This document shows, piece by piece, positions 1-11,320 of a stretch of 64,000 nucleotides of DNA. Position numbers and translations under genes: made by a program. The DNA comes from Berberis thunbergii (Eukaryota; Streptophyta; Magnoliopsida; Ranunculales; Berberidaceae): the NCBI GenBank assembly GCA_003290165.1, contig QNQO01006950.1:151116-215115 (forward strand). Direction: 5' to 3'. The notes below the pieces were generated by a model, which was not told where the DNA came from, did not search any database, and saw only the letters and a program-made list of their open reading frames with translations. Position 1 is the stretch's first letter, and every line of letters begins with the position of its first letter.

Positions 1-2660
1 CGAATGAGAAATTAGGAGGCATACACATCAACAAGAAACAATCCTCTAAACTTCAAATCCTATTGACACTTTTGGTCTTGTTGATCTCTCTTCCAAAGAA
101 ATCAAGTATATTTGGGCCAACAAAAGAATAGGGAAAGACCATGTTAGAGAAAGAGTTGACAAAGCTTTGTCGTGCATTGAATGGAACCAAATGTTTCCTA
201 AGCAAATCAATCCTCTATATTTGCTCACTGCTCGGACTATAGAGCTATTATTCTTGATCTTTACACCAACCTTCATAAGGGCAACATTCCTTTTAGATTT
301 CTTGAGATGTGGTCCAAAGATTCGATGTGTAAACATTTGATTGAACACACGTGGGATAGTACCTTTGAACCATTCCTCAACCTACCCCTCTTATTGGGCT
401 CCATAATAAACTCCATAAGTTCAAATACAACCTTTCTTTATGGAACAAATAACACTTTGGAAATATTATCCATCTTATAAAGTGTGTGAGAAGCCAGATT
501 GATCACTTACTTTCTCTTCCCGTCACCAAACAAGACACCTTTGAACTAGTTTTTCTCAATAAATTCCTTGAGGAACTCCTGATCCGGGAGAAATCATTTT
601 GGAAACAACATTCTAAAAACAACTTTGTTAATTTCTCTTGGTGAAAAAAATAACCAGTTCTTTCACAATTCCACCATCCTGAAAGTAAGAAAAATTTCAT
701 ATCCAAACTTAAAAACAGGAAAGGTTAGTGGGATCTCTAATAGAGAAGATGTGATAGCCCTCACCAAAGATTATTTTCAAGACATCTTAACATTTTCTAA
801 ACCAGATTCAAACCCTGAAATTCATCAACTTTTTCAGCCATGCATCAGTAATGAAGACAACTATTCTCTTAGATCTATTCCATGGGAGGAAGAGATTTGG
901 AATACCCTCAAGTCCTTTGGGAACCATAAAGCCCCTGGTCTGAATGGCTTTCAAGCTGTTTTTTTTTTCAAAAAGTACTTGAACATAGTCAAAGATGATG
1001 TAATCAATATTGTTCAGCACTTTTTCATAAATAAACATGTCCTTCCATCCTGAAATTTCACTTACATTGCCCTCATTCCCAAATGCCCCAATCCACCTCA
1101 AGTTTCACAATTTAGACCCATAAGCCTCTGCAACATTTGTTGTAAAATTTTCTTTAGTAAACTGCCTAAAAGTCATCTTCCCTAAATTCATCTCACCATT
1201 TGAAGGAGCTTTTATCTCTGGTCGCCTCATTAGTGATAATACGAGGGTGCTTCAGGAGGTGATGCATCAATTTAAAAAATATAGAAGAAGAAAACATGGG
1301 TGGATCAACATTAAGATGAACATGGCCAAGGTTTATGATGTGTTGAATGGGGTTTTCTTCTAGATGTTGTCTCTGACCCAGGATTTTTCAGTGATTGGTG
1401 GTCTTTTACACTATTGTCTTTATTCAGTGGCATACAATGTTCTTATCAATGGTAAACCTTATGCTTTCTTGAAACCTAGTAGAGGTATTAGACAAGGGAC
1501 CCTCTTTCCCCTTTCATGTTCAATGTTTTTGTCAAGACACTTTCCAGAATGATGATATAATCCCAGGCCAATTGAGAAATTATTGGTTTAGAGCCAGAAG
1601 GTCTTGCCCAGAAATCAACCACTTATTGTTTGCAGATGATCTCATCCTTTTCTGCAAGGCCTTTCTTGACCAATCCCATCAAGTGAAAAAAATTCTTAAT
1701 GATTATTGAATCGTGTCTGGACAATTGATAATCTTTAACAAATCATCTGTTATGTTTGCCCCTAATGTCCACCATAGACACCAATGCATGATCTTTAGGG
1801 TTTTGGGTATGAGAGTTGTAAACCAAAAAGATAAATATTTGGGTTTCCGTTAATCCTTTCAAGCAACAAAACAAAAAAATTTCACTTATTTGATTGATAG
1901 GGTCGAAAGAAACATTGCTGGTTGGAAATGTAAACTCTTGTCTCGGGTTGGTAGAACGACTCTAATTAAATAAGCGCCTTCTTCCATTCCCATTTACCCT
2001 ATGAAATCTATCCTCCTTCCAACACTATTCTTAAGACGTTGGATTCGTTAAACATGTCTTTTTGGTAGAGTACCAAAAATAATAAAGCCCTCTTTCTTGC
2101 TAAATGAGATTTAGCGTCTACTCTCACAAACATGAGTGGGGCTAATATCCAACTTTTTAGACATAAAAATCTAGTTTTATTGTATAATATGGTGGTTAGA
2201 ATCTTAGAACATTCGTACGATCTTTGCCCAACACTCGTGCAAGTTGTGATTTTATTATGCTAGTCACTGATGTTGTTTTCCAGAGGAACATGTGTGATGG
2301 TTGTTTTGATTTCTATACAACTAATGCAGATGGTAAGCTAATAGGTATTAATAAAGAATGGTGTAAGAAATACATGACAACAATTTTTTGAAGTTGAACT
2401 GGAAGGGGTCAGATTTGCAAGTGAATGGGCGATTACGAATGGTACAAAAAGATTGTAGTAATAATTGATAGCAAAGACATTGCGAAAGTGATCAATGGTA
2501 GCAACAAGCACTTATCATGGCAGCATCGTATAAAACACAAACTAGATTTCTTTAAATGTTGCTTAGTAATTCACATTAGAAGAAATTTGAATTAACATCT
2601 AACCAGCAGGTTGCATCGGTCTATGCTTAGTAGTGGTAATAGTAGTAAAAATAGTTTTTA
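1..2660 (+). mobile_element. Degenerate L1-type LINE (non-LTR retrotransposon), cut by the window edge
   Basis: Frameshifted remains of a LINE ORF2 can be followed along the plus strand. Near 100-175 the translation resembles the end of the endonuclease domain (YIWANKRIGKDHVRERVDKA). At 929-1000 a reverse-transcriptase block begins (KAPGLNGFQ), followed by GIRQG near 1490 and the catalytic FADD box at 1630-1641. A weaker C-terminal RNase H-like stretch lies at about 2290-2620. No open frame is longer than about 140 codons and stops are frequent, so this is an old, dead copy. Its frames and divergence differ from the LINE at 24-30 kb. The 5' end lies outside the window. I could not fix the 3' end, because no clear poly(A) or target duplication is visible; it is placed where RNase H similarity fades. 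Confidence 0.85.
1631..1641 (+). other. Reverse transcriptase FADD box of the LINE relic
   Basis: The sequence reads FADDLILF in one frame. This is the metal-binding aspartate pair of LINE reverse transcriptases, and it is preserved although the surrounding gene is broken. Confidence 0.85.
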
Positions 2661-3133
2661 AATGGGATGTACTTTGAACTTAAATGACTATTCTATTTAA
2701 ATAATGCAATTTTGGTTTTTTTTATAAATTTTTTTTTTAAAAATAGGGCTTTTGCAAGGGAAAGGAAGAGTTTCTAAATTTGGGTGGAATTGTAGTGTTA
2801 ATTTCTCTATGATTGTAGTTAGGATAATCAAGAAATTATGGAATGTATAAATACGTTTGTATAACTTTAAAAGACAAATAATGTAGCAGTATAATGATAG
2901 GAACCATCTAATACGATTAAAATAATTATGGCTACTAACATGGGTCAGGCTTAATTTACTATTGAAATTTGGCTCCTACTTTTGCTCATGCTTCATTCAC
3001 TCAATTAGAATTTAGGTAGAGATATGTCTTCCTTATCTAAACTATATAATGAGAGTCGGTCTTAGGAACAGTGCATGTGTATGTATATCTTTGACCTGAT
3101 TTTTGGATTGCCCAAAATACCCTCCAATTTTAT
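2661..3133. other. AT-rich spacer, nothing recognised
   Basis: The stretch between the LINE relic and the 5' LTR of the first Gypsy element is AT-rich with short homopolymer runs. I see no coding motif, RNA gene or clear repeat. It probably includes the LINE 3' UTR. Confidence 0.5.
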
Positions 3134-3819
3134 TAATGATACATAAAAACGGTCACACCCCGCAGCCGTACACATGTCATTATGATCTCGAGGAATTACA
3201 GCCTCAAGCGTCAGCCCAACATTGATTTGGCCCAAGCGGTTCAAAGCCCGTCCAACTGCAGTCTGCCAGGTGGACCCGAACTCCCATAACATGCTAGGCC
3301 CACACGTCTCACAACTATCCTCAATACTTGTAAACCCTCTTCAGGCAAGCATCTCGCGGATCAGCTTCGAACGAGCAATTACAGCTGGTCTCTACTTCCA
3401 ACTAGAAAGCAAACACCAGAGTATCTTCCACATAGGGAAACTCCCTTCTACGAATTGCTCTTTGATTGGTAACTATCTCCTGCGTATCTAGGAGCACAGA
3501 GCTAACAGTGAACTTCCGTTCTACAACACGACTCCTAATTATAAAGGGATCTCCATGAAGATCTTGTTCCTAAACTACGCCTATGATGACTTGGTAGAAC
3601 CAGGACTTCTTGCACTATAAATAAGACATGAGGTTGGTAAGTTAAGGTACACGACAAATTCCCTATTACAACATTACACCTTCCTCAGAGCCCTATCTGA
3701 CTTTAGCATCAAAGTGCAATCGACTACCTCACGATGGTATGTGGCTCACGTGCGTTACTTGTGCAGGTCAGCATGTTAGTAGGATTAGGTTAAAGCAGAG
3801 AGCGGAAAAGACTGCATCA
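3134..3819 (+). repeat. 5' LTR of Gypsy element 1
   Basis: The LTR begins TAATGATACATAAAAACGG, where the 3' copy reads TGATGATACATAAAAATGG, so the terminal TG has mutated to TA. It ends ...GCATCA. Colinear matches to 21993-22664 continue throughout, for example the block with AAGCGTCAGCCCAACA and the TATA-like ACTATAAATAAGACATGAGG near 3615, which may be the LTR promoter region. The primer-binding-like site follows immediately. Confidence 0.85.
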
Positions 3820-3842
3820 GTTTGGTACCATCCATGGGGACG
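3820..3842 (+). other. Degenerate primer-binding site of Gypsy element 1
   Basis: GTTTGGTACCATCCATGGGGA directly follows the LTR. It resembles the TTTGGCGCCG...GGGGA primer-binding sites, of tRNA-Asp type, common in plant Gypsy elements, with several mismatches. The matching place in Gypsy element 2 (49397-49420) reads CTTGGCGCTTTCCATGGGGA. Confidence 0.55.
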
Positions 3843-3894
3843 ACATAGTTCTTAATTTTATACTAATCGTCGTCTCGTATCAAAACCTAGAGAG

Positions 3895-5883
3895 ATGGTG
3901 ACCACCAGGTCACGCAACAACAGAGAATCAGGGGACATGTCCATCACTTAGGCTGTCCTTGTACCGCCTCATTCAGCAGTTTTTGTCATGCACGGAAGCC
4001 AACCCACGCTCCCGTGCCAACGACAGTAATGATGGACTCGAGAATTGTTGTGCTGGCATCTCAGATATAGCAGATCACCAAGGCGGTGGAGACTCTTACG
4101 CGACATAATCCACCACCTGCTAACAGAGACCAGGAGCAACACGGACCTCGGCTTCCAAATATGATAGGGAGCAAGTGCAGGAGAGCCAAGCCCCCACTAG
4201 TTCTCATTGGACTAATGGAAGTTGGGCGGCTAACGCTATGCTCACCACTAGGACATAAAGGCTTGGCCCTAGGAACCTCCTCCGCAGATAATGGACGTAT
4301 TATATCACCTTTTCGTCCCACCATTTGTTTACCGAATAATGAACGAGGCCCTTCTGAGGAAGTTCACTCCCTCGAAGCTCGACTCCTACGATGGAACCAC
4401 CGATCCTTTCGATCATCTGCACCATTACCAACACATAATGGCCCTCAAAAAAGGATCCGAGTCCTTCATGTGCAGAACCTTTCCCACCAGTCTAAAAAGC
4501 TTTGCGCTGACATGGTTGCACAACCTTCCACCGAAGTCAATCAACTCGTTCAAAACACTGGATAAGGAATTCTTGACATGTTTGGTCGAAAGCCAGCGTT
4601 TCAAAAAAGGCCCGCACTACATACTCTCTCTAAGGCAGAGGTCCGGCGAGACACTCCGAGAGTATGTCACACGCTTTAACAACAAGTTGACCCTCATCGA
4701 CGGGTGCAGTAATGATAAAGCCGTGACGGCCTTCACTGCGGGCCCCATGGAGTAAAAGCTTTTCAAAGATCTCACCTTGGAGGCCCCTCTTAACATGGCG
4801 GAACTCCTCAAGAGCGTCCAGAGACACATCAATCTGGAGGAGTCAAGGAAGAATGAGGGAAAGAGACGCGAGGACGAGGAGCAGAGCAAAAGGAAGCGCA
4901 ATGACAACATGCTAGACCTTGGTCAACCTAGGCCAGAGAAATCATCCAACTACGTTGTATCCAAAACCATGACACCCCTAAAAACTATCCTATCAAACGT
5001 ACTAAAATCCATGAAAAGCTTGGAGGAACTGAAATGGCCCCAAAAGACACACGGAGACCCCTCCAAGCACGACAATGACAAATACTGCGCGTACCACAAG
5101 GAGGGCGACCACAACACCAACGACTGCAAGAATCTGAGGTGTGAAGTTGAGTACTGGATCCGCAAAGGCAAGCTGAAAACATTCCTGAAATCTGATAAGC
5201 AGTCATAACAGATTAGGGACAGGGGGAGTCAATTAAATAAATAGGGAAGGAGCCTCCAGGGATAATCTACGTCTTTCATGGAGTCGAACCGAATGAAGAC
5301 CAATCATACAGGTCTCGCAAACGAACTCTGATGGATATGCGGATACAACGCACGGATGAGGACAGACGTGTTTGCTATTCAAGAATTCAGAACTCCATTC
5401 CTACTTTGACTTTTACGGACAGAGACCTCGATGTAGTCCTAACACCGCACAACGATGCCTTGGTCATCTCTGTTTCCATCTCAAAGTGGGAAAGTGAAGA
5501 GAACTCTGGTGGACATAGGAAGCTCACTCAACGTTCTATTCTACAACGCTTTTTACAGCGTGGATATCAAGGATGAAAACCTAACGCCTTCAGAGTACCC
5601 GTTGATCGAGTTTAGCGGGGAGAAATACTTCACAGTCAGAAGGATAAGGTTAGCTACGGTGGCCGGAGAATCGCAGCTGAGAAATGTCCTATTTCTGGAC
5701 TTCATGGTGGTAGACGCGCCATCGTCTTACAACCTTATCCTGGGAAGACCTTGGCTCCACCAGGTGGAATTGAAGCAGTGGTCTCCACCCTTCACCAGTG
5801 TGTTAAGTATACTGCTAACCACTCCGAAGGAACAATACGTGCAGACCAACGTATGGCATGAGGCTACCACTACGCCTCACTGA
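3895..5883 (+). pseudogene. gag-protease of Gypsy element 1 (stops and decay)
   Basis: A single reading frame starts at an ATG (MVTTRSRNNR) and can be followed to 5883 with several stop codons, including a TAA at 4755 inside gag. From about 4300 to 4830 it reads as a retrotransposon gag capsid domain (KLDSYDGTTDPFDHL, ALTWLHNLPPKSINSF, LREYVTRFNN, NMAELLKSVQRHINLEE). Near 5090-5175 is a CAYHKEGDHNTNDCKNL zinc-finger remnant typical of Tat/Athila gag. From about 5480 to 5760 lies a retropepsin-like protease with the active site as DIGSS instead of DTGS, and a downstream ILGRPWLH block. The product would be a capsid and protease polyprotein. This copy cannot make an intact one. Confidence 0.8.
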
Positions 5884-6129
5884 AACAAATAGACTACTCC
5901 CAGATTCAGCTACATCATGCAGAGCAGCCTGACCCTCTTGGGAAGACCTTGGCTCCACCAGGTGGAAGCAGTGGTCTCCACCCTTCACCAGTGTGTTAAG
6001 TATACTGCTAACCACTCCGAAGAAACAATACGTGCAGACCAACCTATGGCATGAGGCTGCCACTACGCCTCACTGAAAGAAATAAAGTGCTCCCAGATTC
6101 AGTTACATCATGCAGAGCAGCCTGACCCA
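5743..6129 (+). repeat. Tandem duplication (about 196 bp) at the protease 3' end
   Basis: The segment starting TGGGAAGACCTTGGCTCCAC at 5743 recurs at about 5939. The copies run through GTGTTAAGTATACTGCTAACC and ATCATGCAGAGCAGCCTGACC with few substitutions and one small deletion. The duplication repeats the last protease codons plus downstream sequence, and it lies after the frame has become non-functional. Confidence 0.8.
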
Positions 6130-7799
6130 GGTGCAAGGCCAAAAGACGATAGAGACATTTTTTTCAAACGGTACAGGAGCAATAAGCTCTTTCGCCCCGC
6201 GAGTCAAAAAGACTATGGCAAGCGGGAACACATCCCCTCGACATTCCGTCAATGCGGATATCTGCCCCTCTGCAAGGTTTACTCTTCAGTAACCTATGTA
6301 ATGCCTCAACAGTGGCTGAATGATCCGCAAGAGCAACCCGAATTCACTTGAAGGCCAGGATCAATTTCTCTCTATCAATAGTTAGTTTGCTTTAAGTTAT
6401 TTGTTTCCCCTTCCATAGTCAATATTGAGTTTTAGTTCTTAAAAGATTTATGTGATTTTCAATCATTTAAGAAATAAAATAAAAAATTATAGAAACAAAC
6501 TCTATTGATTGTGGGAAAGATGTAACAACAAGCACCTTGAGGCATATACAAAAGACTACATACTATGAACACCCTGAGTCAGATACAAAAAGCTACATAC
6601 TACATGCATCTGATCAACATGGAGTAAGGACTTGCTTAAACTGTCCGACCACTTAAGCAACACAAACAGTCCGGGGTAAGCTGCCCACAAGTGAAAGAAT
6701 GCTCCATCGAACGCCACCATCAAATATGGTATGCGGGGGTAAAAAATCGACAATCAGGACTCCCGCGACAAGCCACTGTCAGATACGGCCAACTCACACG
6801 CTCGATCTGTCGGAACGGTGAACTTGGAACAAGTATCAGGTCGACATAGGTAAGGTGCACTTTTCGGCTACGGGGATGAGAGGGACATCCAGGAGTCAAT
6901 GGCCCGATCCATGGACCATGTCTAACTCCTCTTCATCTTGAGATCTCGAATTCAAGTGCAAAGCGGGACAAAGAGGTTAATCGAGAACTGGCGGAGGCAA
7001 CCACCACTGAGTTGGACGCAGATGCTATCTCTGAGATCAAACATTCTAGAACAACGATAAGACTGCACATAAAGAACAAACTCTTCCCTTGGGAGAAAAT
7101 CCACACCACTTCTCCATGGCATGAGAAGAAATTACCAGACCTCAGCGGATCATCTACGTGCGCACCCATATCAGGTGACCACCCATCTACGTCCGCAGAC
7201 TCCATGGACGGAGACCCACCATCAGCCTTTGGAAAACCCAAAGCATTTTCTTCAACCTTTGGAAATCTCAAAGCATTTTCTTCAAGCAGAAACATTATAG
7301 GAGATAAGCTCTGCGAAAGGTAGTGCCTACATTGATTGGAAAACACCATTATATAAACATGATGGTTCACCAAACGGGCACTCCAGCATTAATTGCTGAG
7401 CATGGAATATGGTATGGGAAATGAGGAGACGACGATTCCTAAGGAAACTACATAGACCACGTCATTCAAATTGATGGCGCTGCACACATCCCCATCAATT
7501 TAGGGGGAGTAACCAATACTAAATTGTCACTCAGCCTGCGCCTTACACGTGTCACCACATGATTTACTCCATACGCACAGCGCACCATGCCCTAGCTTTT
7601 CCTCTATGGGCCCATGTGTTCGGTCTATTACTCAAACAATGTTTTGTCACATGTTTAGCACGAGCACTAGAGATCCTAGTGAACCCTGACATACGGATCG
7701 TACTTACAGATCACTAGCTAATTTAAGCTAACTTCATCCACACCATACACCAGGTAGATGGACTAGGTTCACACACCCCCTAGCAGTTGAAACCTCTTT
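6130..7799. other. Internal Gypsy region with no recognised gene
   Basis: This is where polymerase and integrase would lie in an autonomous element. Translation shows no YVDD/FADD, DDE or HHCC motif, and no open frame with a recognisable domain. A short direct duplication of about 30 bp (ACCTTTGGAAATCTCAAAGCATTTTCTTC and its neighbour) sits at 7230-7290. Confidence 0.55.
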
Positions 7800-8215
7800 T
7801 CAAACCAGGCAAGCTTAGTCAGCCAAAGTTGATGACAAAGACTTCTTGTTCAATCCGACACCTAGTCCACTCAGTGAGGGCATCAACGGTTTAGAAAGTG
7901 GTCAGCGCTATCATGCTTGGTGACGACAACTCACCAAGGATCATTGCCCCATGCAATCAATGATCACCGAACCTAATCAGGCAAGCCTAGCTGGTGGCAA
8001 CGACTTGTGGTCAACCCGATACCTAGTCTGCTTAGTGCAGGCATCAATGGTTTAGGAAGCAGGAGTCTAATCAACGTTATCATATCTAGTGAGAACAACT
8101 TGCCAGGGATCATTGCCCCCCTTCGCGGTCAATGATTGCCGAACCTAATTAGGTAAGCCTAGTTGGTGACGAGTAGCAACGAAAGCTTCTGATCAAAATC
8201 AGGACTTGTAGCCCC
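7800..8215 (+). repeat. Degenerate tandem repeats, period about 172 bp
   Basis: The phrase AGGCAAGCCTAGCTGGTG recurs with variation at about 7808, 7980 and 8151, each time followed by CACCTAGTC...GGCATCAACGGTTTAG and CACCAAGGATCATTGCCCC...CAATGATCACCGAACCTAAT. The units are clearly related but diverged. Such blocks are typical of the 3' untranslated part of Tat-lineage elements. Confidence 0.75.
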
Positions 8216-8885
8216 CACTGCGAGGGTGTAGAGAGTCTAGAAGGTGGGAGCCTAGTCAGTTCCAAATAGATTCCGATGGCTCACCACGGGACCACTGTTT
8301 TTCAACGTGGCCGCCAAATCAACAAATCTGGACTTGTAGTCATGCTGCGAGGGTGTAGATAGCCTATAAGGTGGGAGCCCAGTTACACAACCTGATTCTG
8401 ACGGTTTTCCACGGACCAACACTCCCAAATTTGTAGTTTGGTGAACTAAGGTGTATATAATTTGGATGGTGGGAGCCTAGTCAATCCTGAATTGATTCCT
8501 ATGGCTTGCCACAGAACCACTACTTTTCAGCCTGATCGCCAAACCCCTCTCGAATTCGTAGCCCTCACCGCAGGGGGAATGTGTAGATCGTTCGAAAGGT
8601 TGGAGCTTAGTCACTCCTGAACTGATTCCGTCGGCTTGCCACGGGACTACTGCTTTTTAGCCCGGTGGCTAAACCTTTACTCCTCGAATCTGTAGTTCGC
8701 TTTGCTCGGACATAAATGATTTGGAAGGTGGGAGCCTAGTCCGTCTAGAACTGATTTCGAGGGCTTGCCACGGGACAACTGCTCTTTAGCTTGGTCGCCA
8801 AACCTTTATTCTCCGAATTTGTAGTCCATATGACTCGGACATAAACAATTCATAAGGTGGGGACCTCGAGCAGCCCGTCACACGA
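8216..8885 (+). repeat. Degenerate tandem repeats, period about 129 bp
   Basis: The core AAGGTGGGAGCCTAGTC followed by CTGATTCCGATGGCTTGCCACGGGACCACTGCTTTTTAGC recurs at about 8241, 8370, 8468, 8598, 8727 and 8856. Most spacings are 127-129 bp, with one shorter unit of about 99 bp. It directly follows the 172-bp block and shares no obvious sequence with it. Confidence 0.75.
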
Positions 8886-9559
8886 CCTTTGCTTCCCTTC
8901 AAAACAGCGGACGCGAACATGAATCTAGCTGAGTCAGCGTCTTCACGTTCAAACGGGCTGACATTCTAATGTTAAGCGAAGGCCACTCATGCCAATATAA
9001 AGATCATACGGCCGGTGCCCAGATATAAGCTACTTAAGATGCCAAACCAATATTACGACACCTTACTCAGCACAAACGCTCTGACACGCACACTCGGCCA
9101 TCACAACTCTCTCACAGGAGCTGCTACAACCGACCGGTCAGACAAGAAAGGTAATTCTCAAGCAGCTTACCTTGGGGAAAAGGCACAGCTCGGATGACTC
9201 AACCCCTAGTTAAACTGTTTGTAACATGCCCACTATCGGACATGACTACACCGCAATGACCCCGAGTCATTCACAACACAAAGCGATCAAGACAACAAGG
9301 CGAAATGAAAAACATGCAATAGAGACAACAAGTACAAAACGGATAAAACTGTTTTCATTAATGGTCAAAGAAAAAAAGAATACAAAACTACAAGCACACA
9401 AAGTTCACTCCTTATCAAGAAAGGGTACAGAAATGGAAGAGTTAAGCCTAGTGGAAGAAGGAGCAGGAGTTGCGTCCACACACGCCGCAGCTTGGACATT
9501 AGGGCTCAAACTGTCTTTCTCACTCGATGACGTCGATGTAACAGACAGGTCCACATACG
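8886..9559. other. Spacer between tandem repeats and antisense ORF of Gypsy element 1
   Basis: No domain is recognised. A plus-strand frame at 9226-9570 has no motif I can name and lies against the end of the antisense ORF, so I do not call it a gene. Confidence 0.4.
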
Positions 9560-10630
9560 ACATCTTCTAATAACGGCTGAGATCCCAATCTGGATGTTCT
9601 TCCTTCATCAGCGCTAGTAGCTCCAGCCGTCCATGTACAATACATCGGGACTCACATTTGCTTTGTTCCTGGAGAAGCACTTCCTCTCGCACCTTTGCAT
9701 CAACAAGTTCACACTCCAGTAGCTCCAACTTGCCAGTCAGCACGTCGACCTGAGACTACTTTGTGGCCAGACTGTTCTTCACAGTACTAAGTTCATGCCA
9801 CCCAAATTTGAGTTGGTCCTCAGCCTTCCTTACTTCTCCAACATAGAACTACAGATCTGATTCCGAATGTTGCTTCTCAGAAGCCCAGTCGGCTTCTTTC
9901 AAAGCACTTTCTTCAACGAAAGACAGCAATTCAACACTCGCCTTAGCCGCATCTTCCTGAACAACCTCAACTTCTCGACGAATACGGCTCAACTCCTGCC
10001 TAAGTCTGTCCCTTTCGGACACCGCATGTCAGATTATGCTCAAGGTCCTCCAGATGAGCCACGGTTGACCGACCTAACCATTTCTCTTTGACCTATTTCT
10101 TAAGCCGCTCAATTTCATGGAACGCAATAAAATACAGCGTTTGCATATGCGAAAAGACATGCTCCAAGGTGTATACTCTTTCATGAGCCGCTTCAACTAC
10201 TGTCCCAGCAACGGCCGTGTCACTCAAATGAGACATACCCATCATAAGGTACTTCAAGCCCTTATCCATATACCCTTCCAACGAATCCTCATCGAGTTTT
10301 GTAGCGTGATCCATCAGCCAACAGTGACACCTGCTTATATGATTCCTCGAAGCATACTCTACGTCTACCTTTAAGTGCTAGACCTGTGAACTCAGTTTCA
10401 CCAAATCCGGTGCAAACACGCTTATCTGTGTCTCCGATAAAGCTTTCCCTGATCGAGAAATATGCTGGCACCACCCTTCACAGTTGCCACTGTCCTTCAC
10501 AATTGCCACTGTCGCTCAAGCTCTTCTCAATGGCCTTTCCCTTGTCAACAGTAACAACCCCTTTTGTGCGAGACAGCTCAATGAGATCTGTAGGGAGAGA
10601 AGGCAATGAAGTATCCAAAGGACCCTCCAA
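9560..10630 (-). pseudogene. Antisense ORF of Gypsy element 1, 3' part (after CACTA insertion)
   Basis: Read on the minus strand, this segment continues the antisense gene that begins near 21750, and is separated from it by the nested CACTA. It is broken into short frames rich in Glu, Lys, Arg and Leu, for example EAAHERVYTLEHVFSHMQTLYF at about 10130-10200 and EIERLKK at its end, suggesting a coiled coil. The corresponding part of Gypsy element 2 (52068-52590 minus) also predicts a coiled coil. The function of such antisense proteins is unknown. No intact product can be made from this copy. Confidence 0.5.
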
Positions 10631-10975
10631 CACTACACCAAAAGGCCAGTTTAGCTACGCCAAGCTGGCCACGGTTCTAAACCGTTGGTTTATTTGCCAC
10701 GGCCAAAAACCGTAGCTATAAGTACCAACGGCTTAAAACCGTGGGTAAAAAAAACCTGGCCACGGCTTAAAAACTGTTGGTATATTTGGCACGGCTAAAA
10801 ACCGTGGCTATTAGTAGCAACGGCTTAAAACCGTGGGTATTATTAACGGCAAAAAACTGTTGCAACAAAAAATTTAGCCACGGCTCAAAACCGTTGCAAA
10901 AAAAAATTTAGCAACGGTTCTAAACCGTGGCTAGCTCTAGCAACGGCTCAAAACCGTGGCTACATGAAAGGCTGA
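10631..10975 (+). repeat. Left terminal inverted repeat and subterminal repeat array of Pack-CACTA 1
   Basis: After CACTACACCAAAAGG the sequence holds about ten variants of a near-palindromic motif, CCACGGCTTAAAACCGTGGCTA or GCAACGGCTCAAAACCGTGGC, spaced 20-40 bp apart. In En/Spm elements subterminal repeats bind the TNPA protein. That this motif is a binding site here is inference from position and repetition. Confidence 0.85.
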
Positions 10976-11320
10976 AAAAAAAATTTTGGGCGGGCTATTT
11001 TGGCGCTCGACCTTCCCTCCACTCGACTTCCATCGACAAAAACCTTCCCTCCCCTCCACAAACCTGCTCCTTCCCTGTTCCCTCCCTCGACTCTACTCCA
11101 CTCGATTTCCCTGCTCCCTCCCTCGACTTCCCTCCTCCCCTCCTTCCCTGGTCTTCCCTCCTTAGTACTCGGCGTCTTCAAAATCGATCAGCCACTGCAA
11201 CCGATCTCTCGTACAGGTACTCTCTCTCTCTCTCTCTCTTTTATTTTTGATGAAATTAGGGTTCCTGAATGTAGAGAGGAAACAATGGATTTAGTAGAAA
11301 CAATGGGTTTGTTGTGATGT
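10976..11320 (+). promoter_or_regulatory. CT-rich leader with possible splice donor, Pack-CACTA 1
   Basis: TTTTGGGCGGGCTATTTTGGCGCTCGACC opens a pyrimidine-rich stretch (TTCCCTCC repeats) that ends TCTCGTACAGGTACTCTCTC, followed by a CT microsatellite at 11220-11241. The second CACTA element at 61.7 kb has the same TTGGGCAGGCTATTTGGCGCTC opening, a CT-rich stretch and CCATTACAGGTACC. This resembles a plant 5' UTR ending in an exon/intron boundary (CAG|GTAC). I infer a promoter and leader shared by the family; no promoter motif is strong enough to prove it. Confidence 0.45.

Noticed and set aside
9226..9570. 114-residue plus-strand frame in Gypsy element 1
   Set aside because: It runs against the antisense ORF end and has no recognised domain; composition is like neighbouring non-coding sequence.
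10640..10975. Regularly spaced palindromic repeats resembling a CRISPR array
   Set aside because: Spacers are short and similar, the context is plant nuclear DNA, and the repeats sit exactly at a CACTA terminus.
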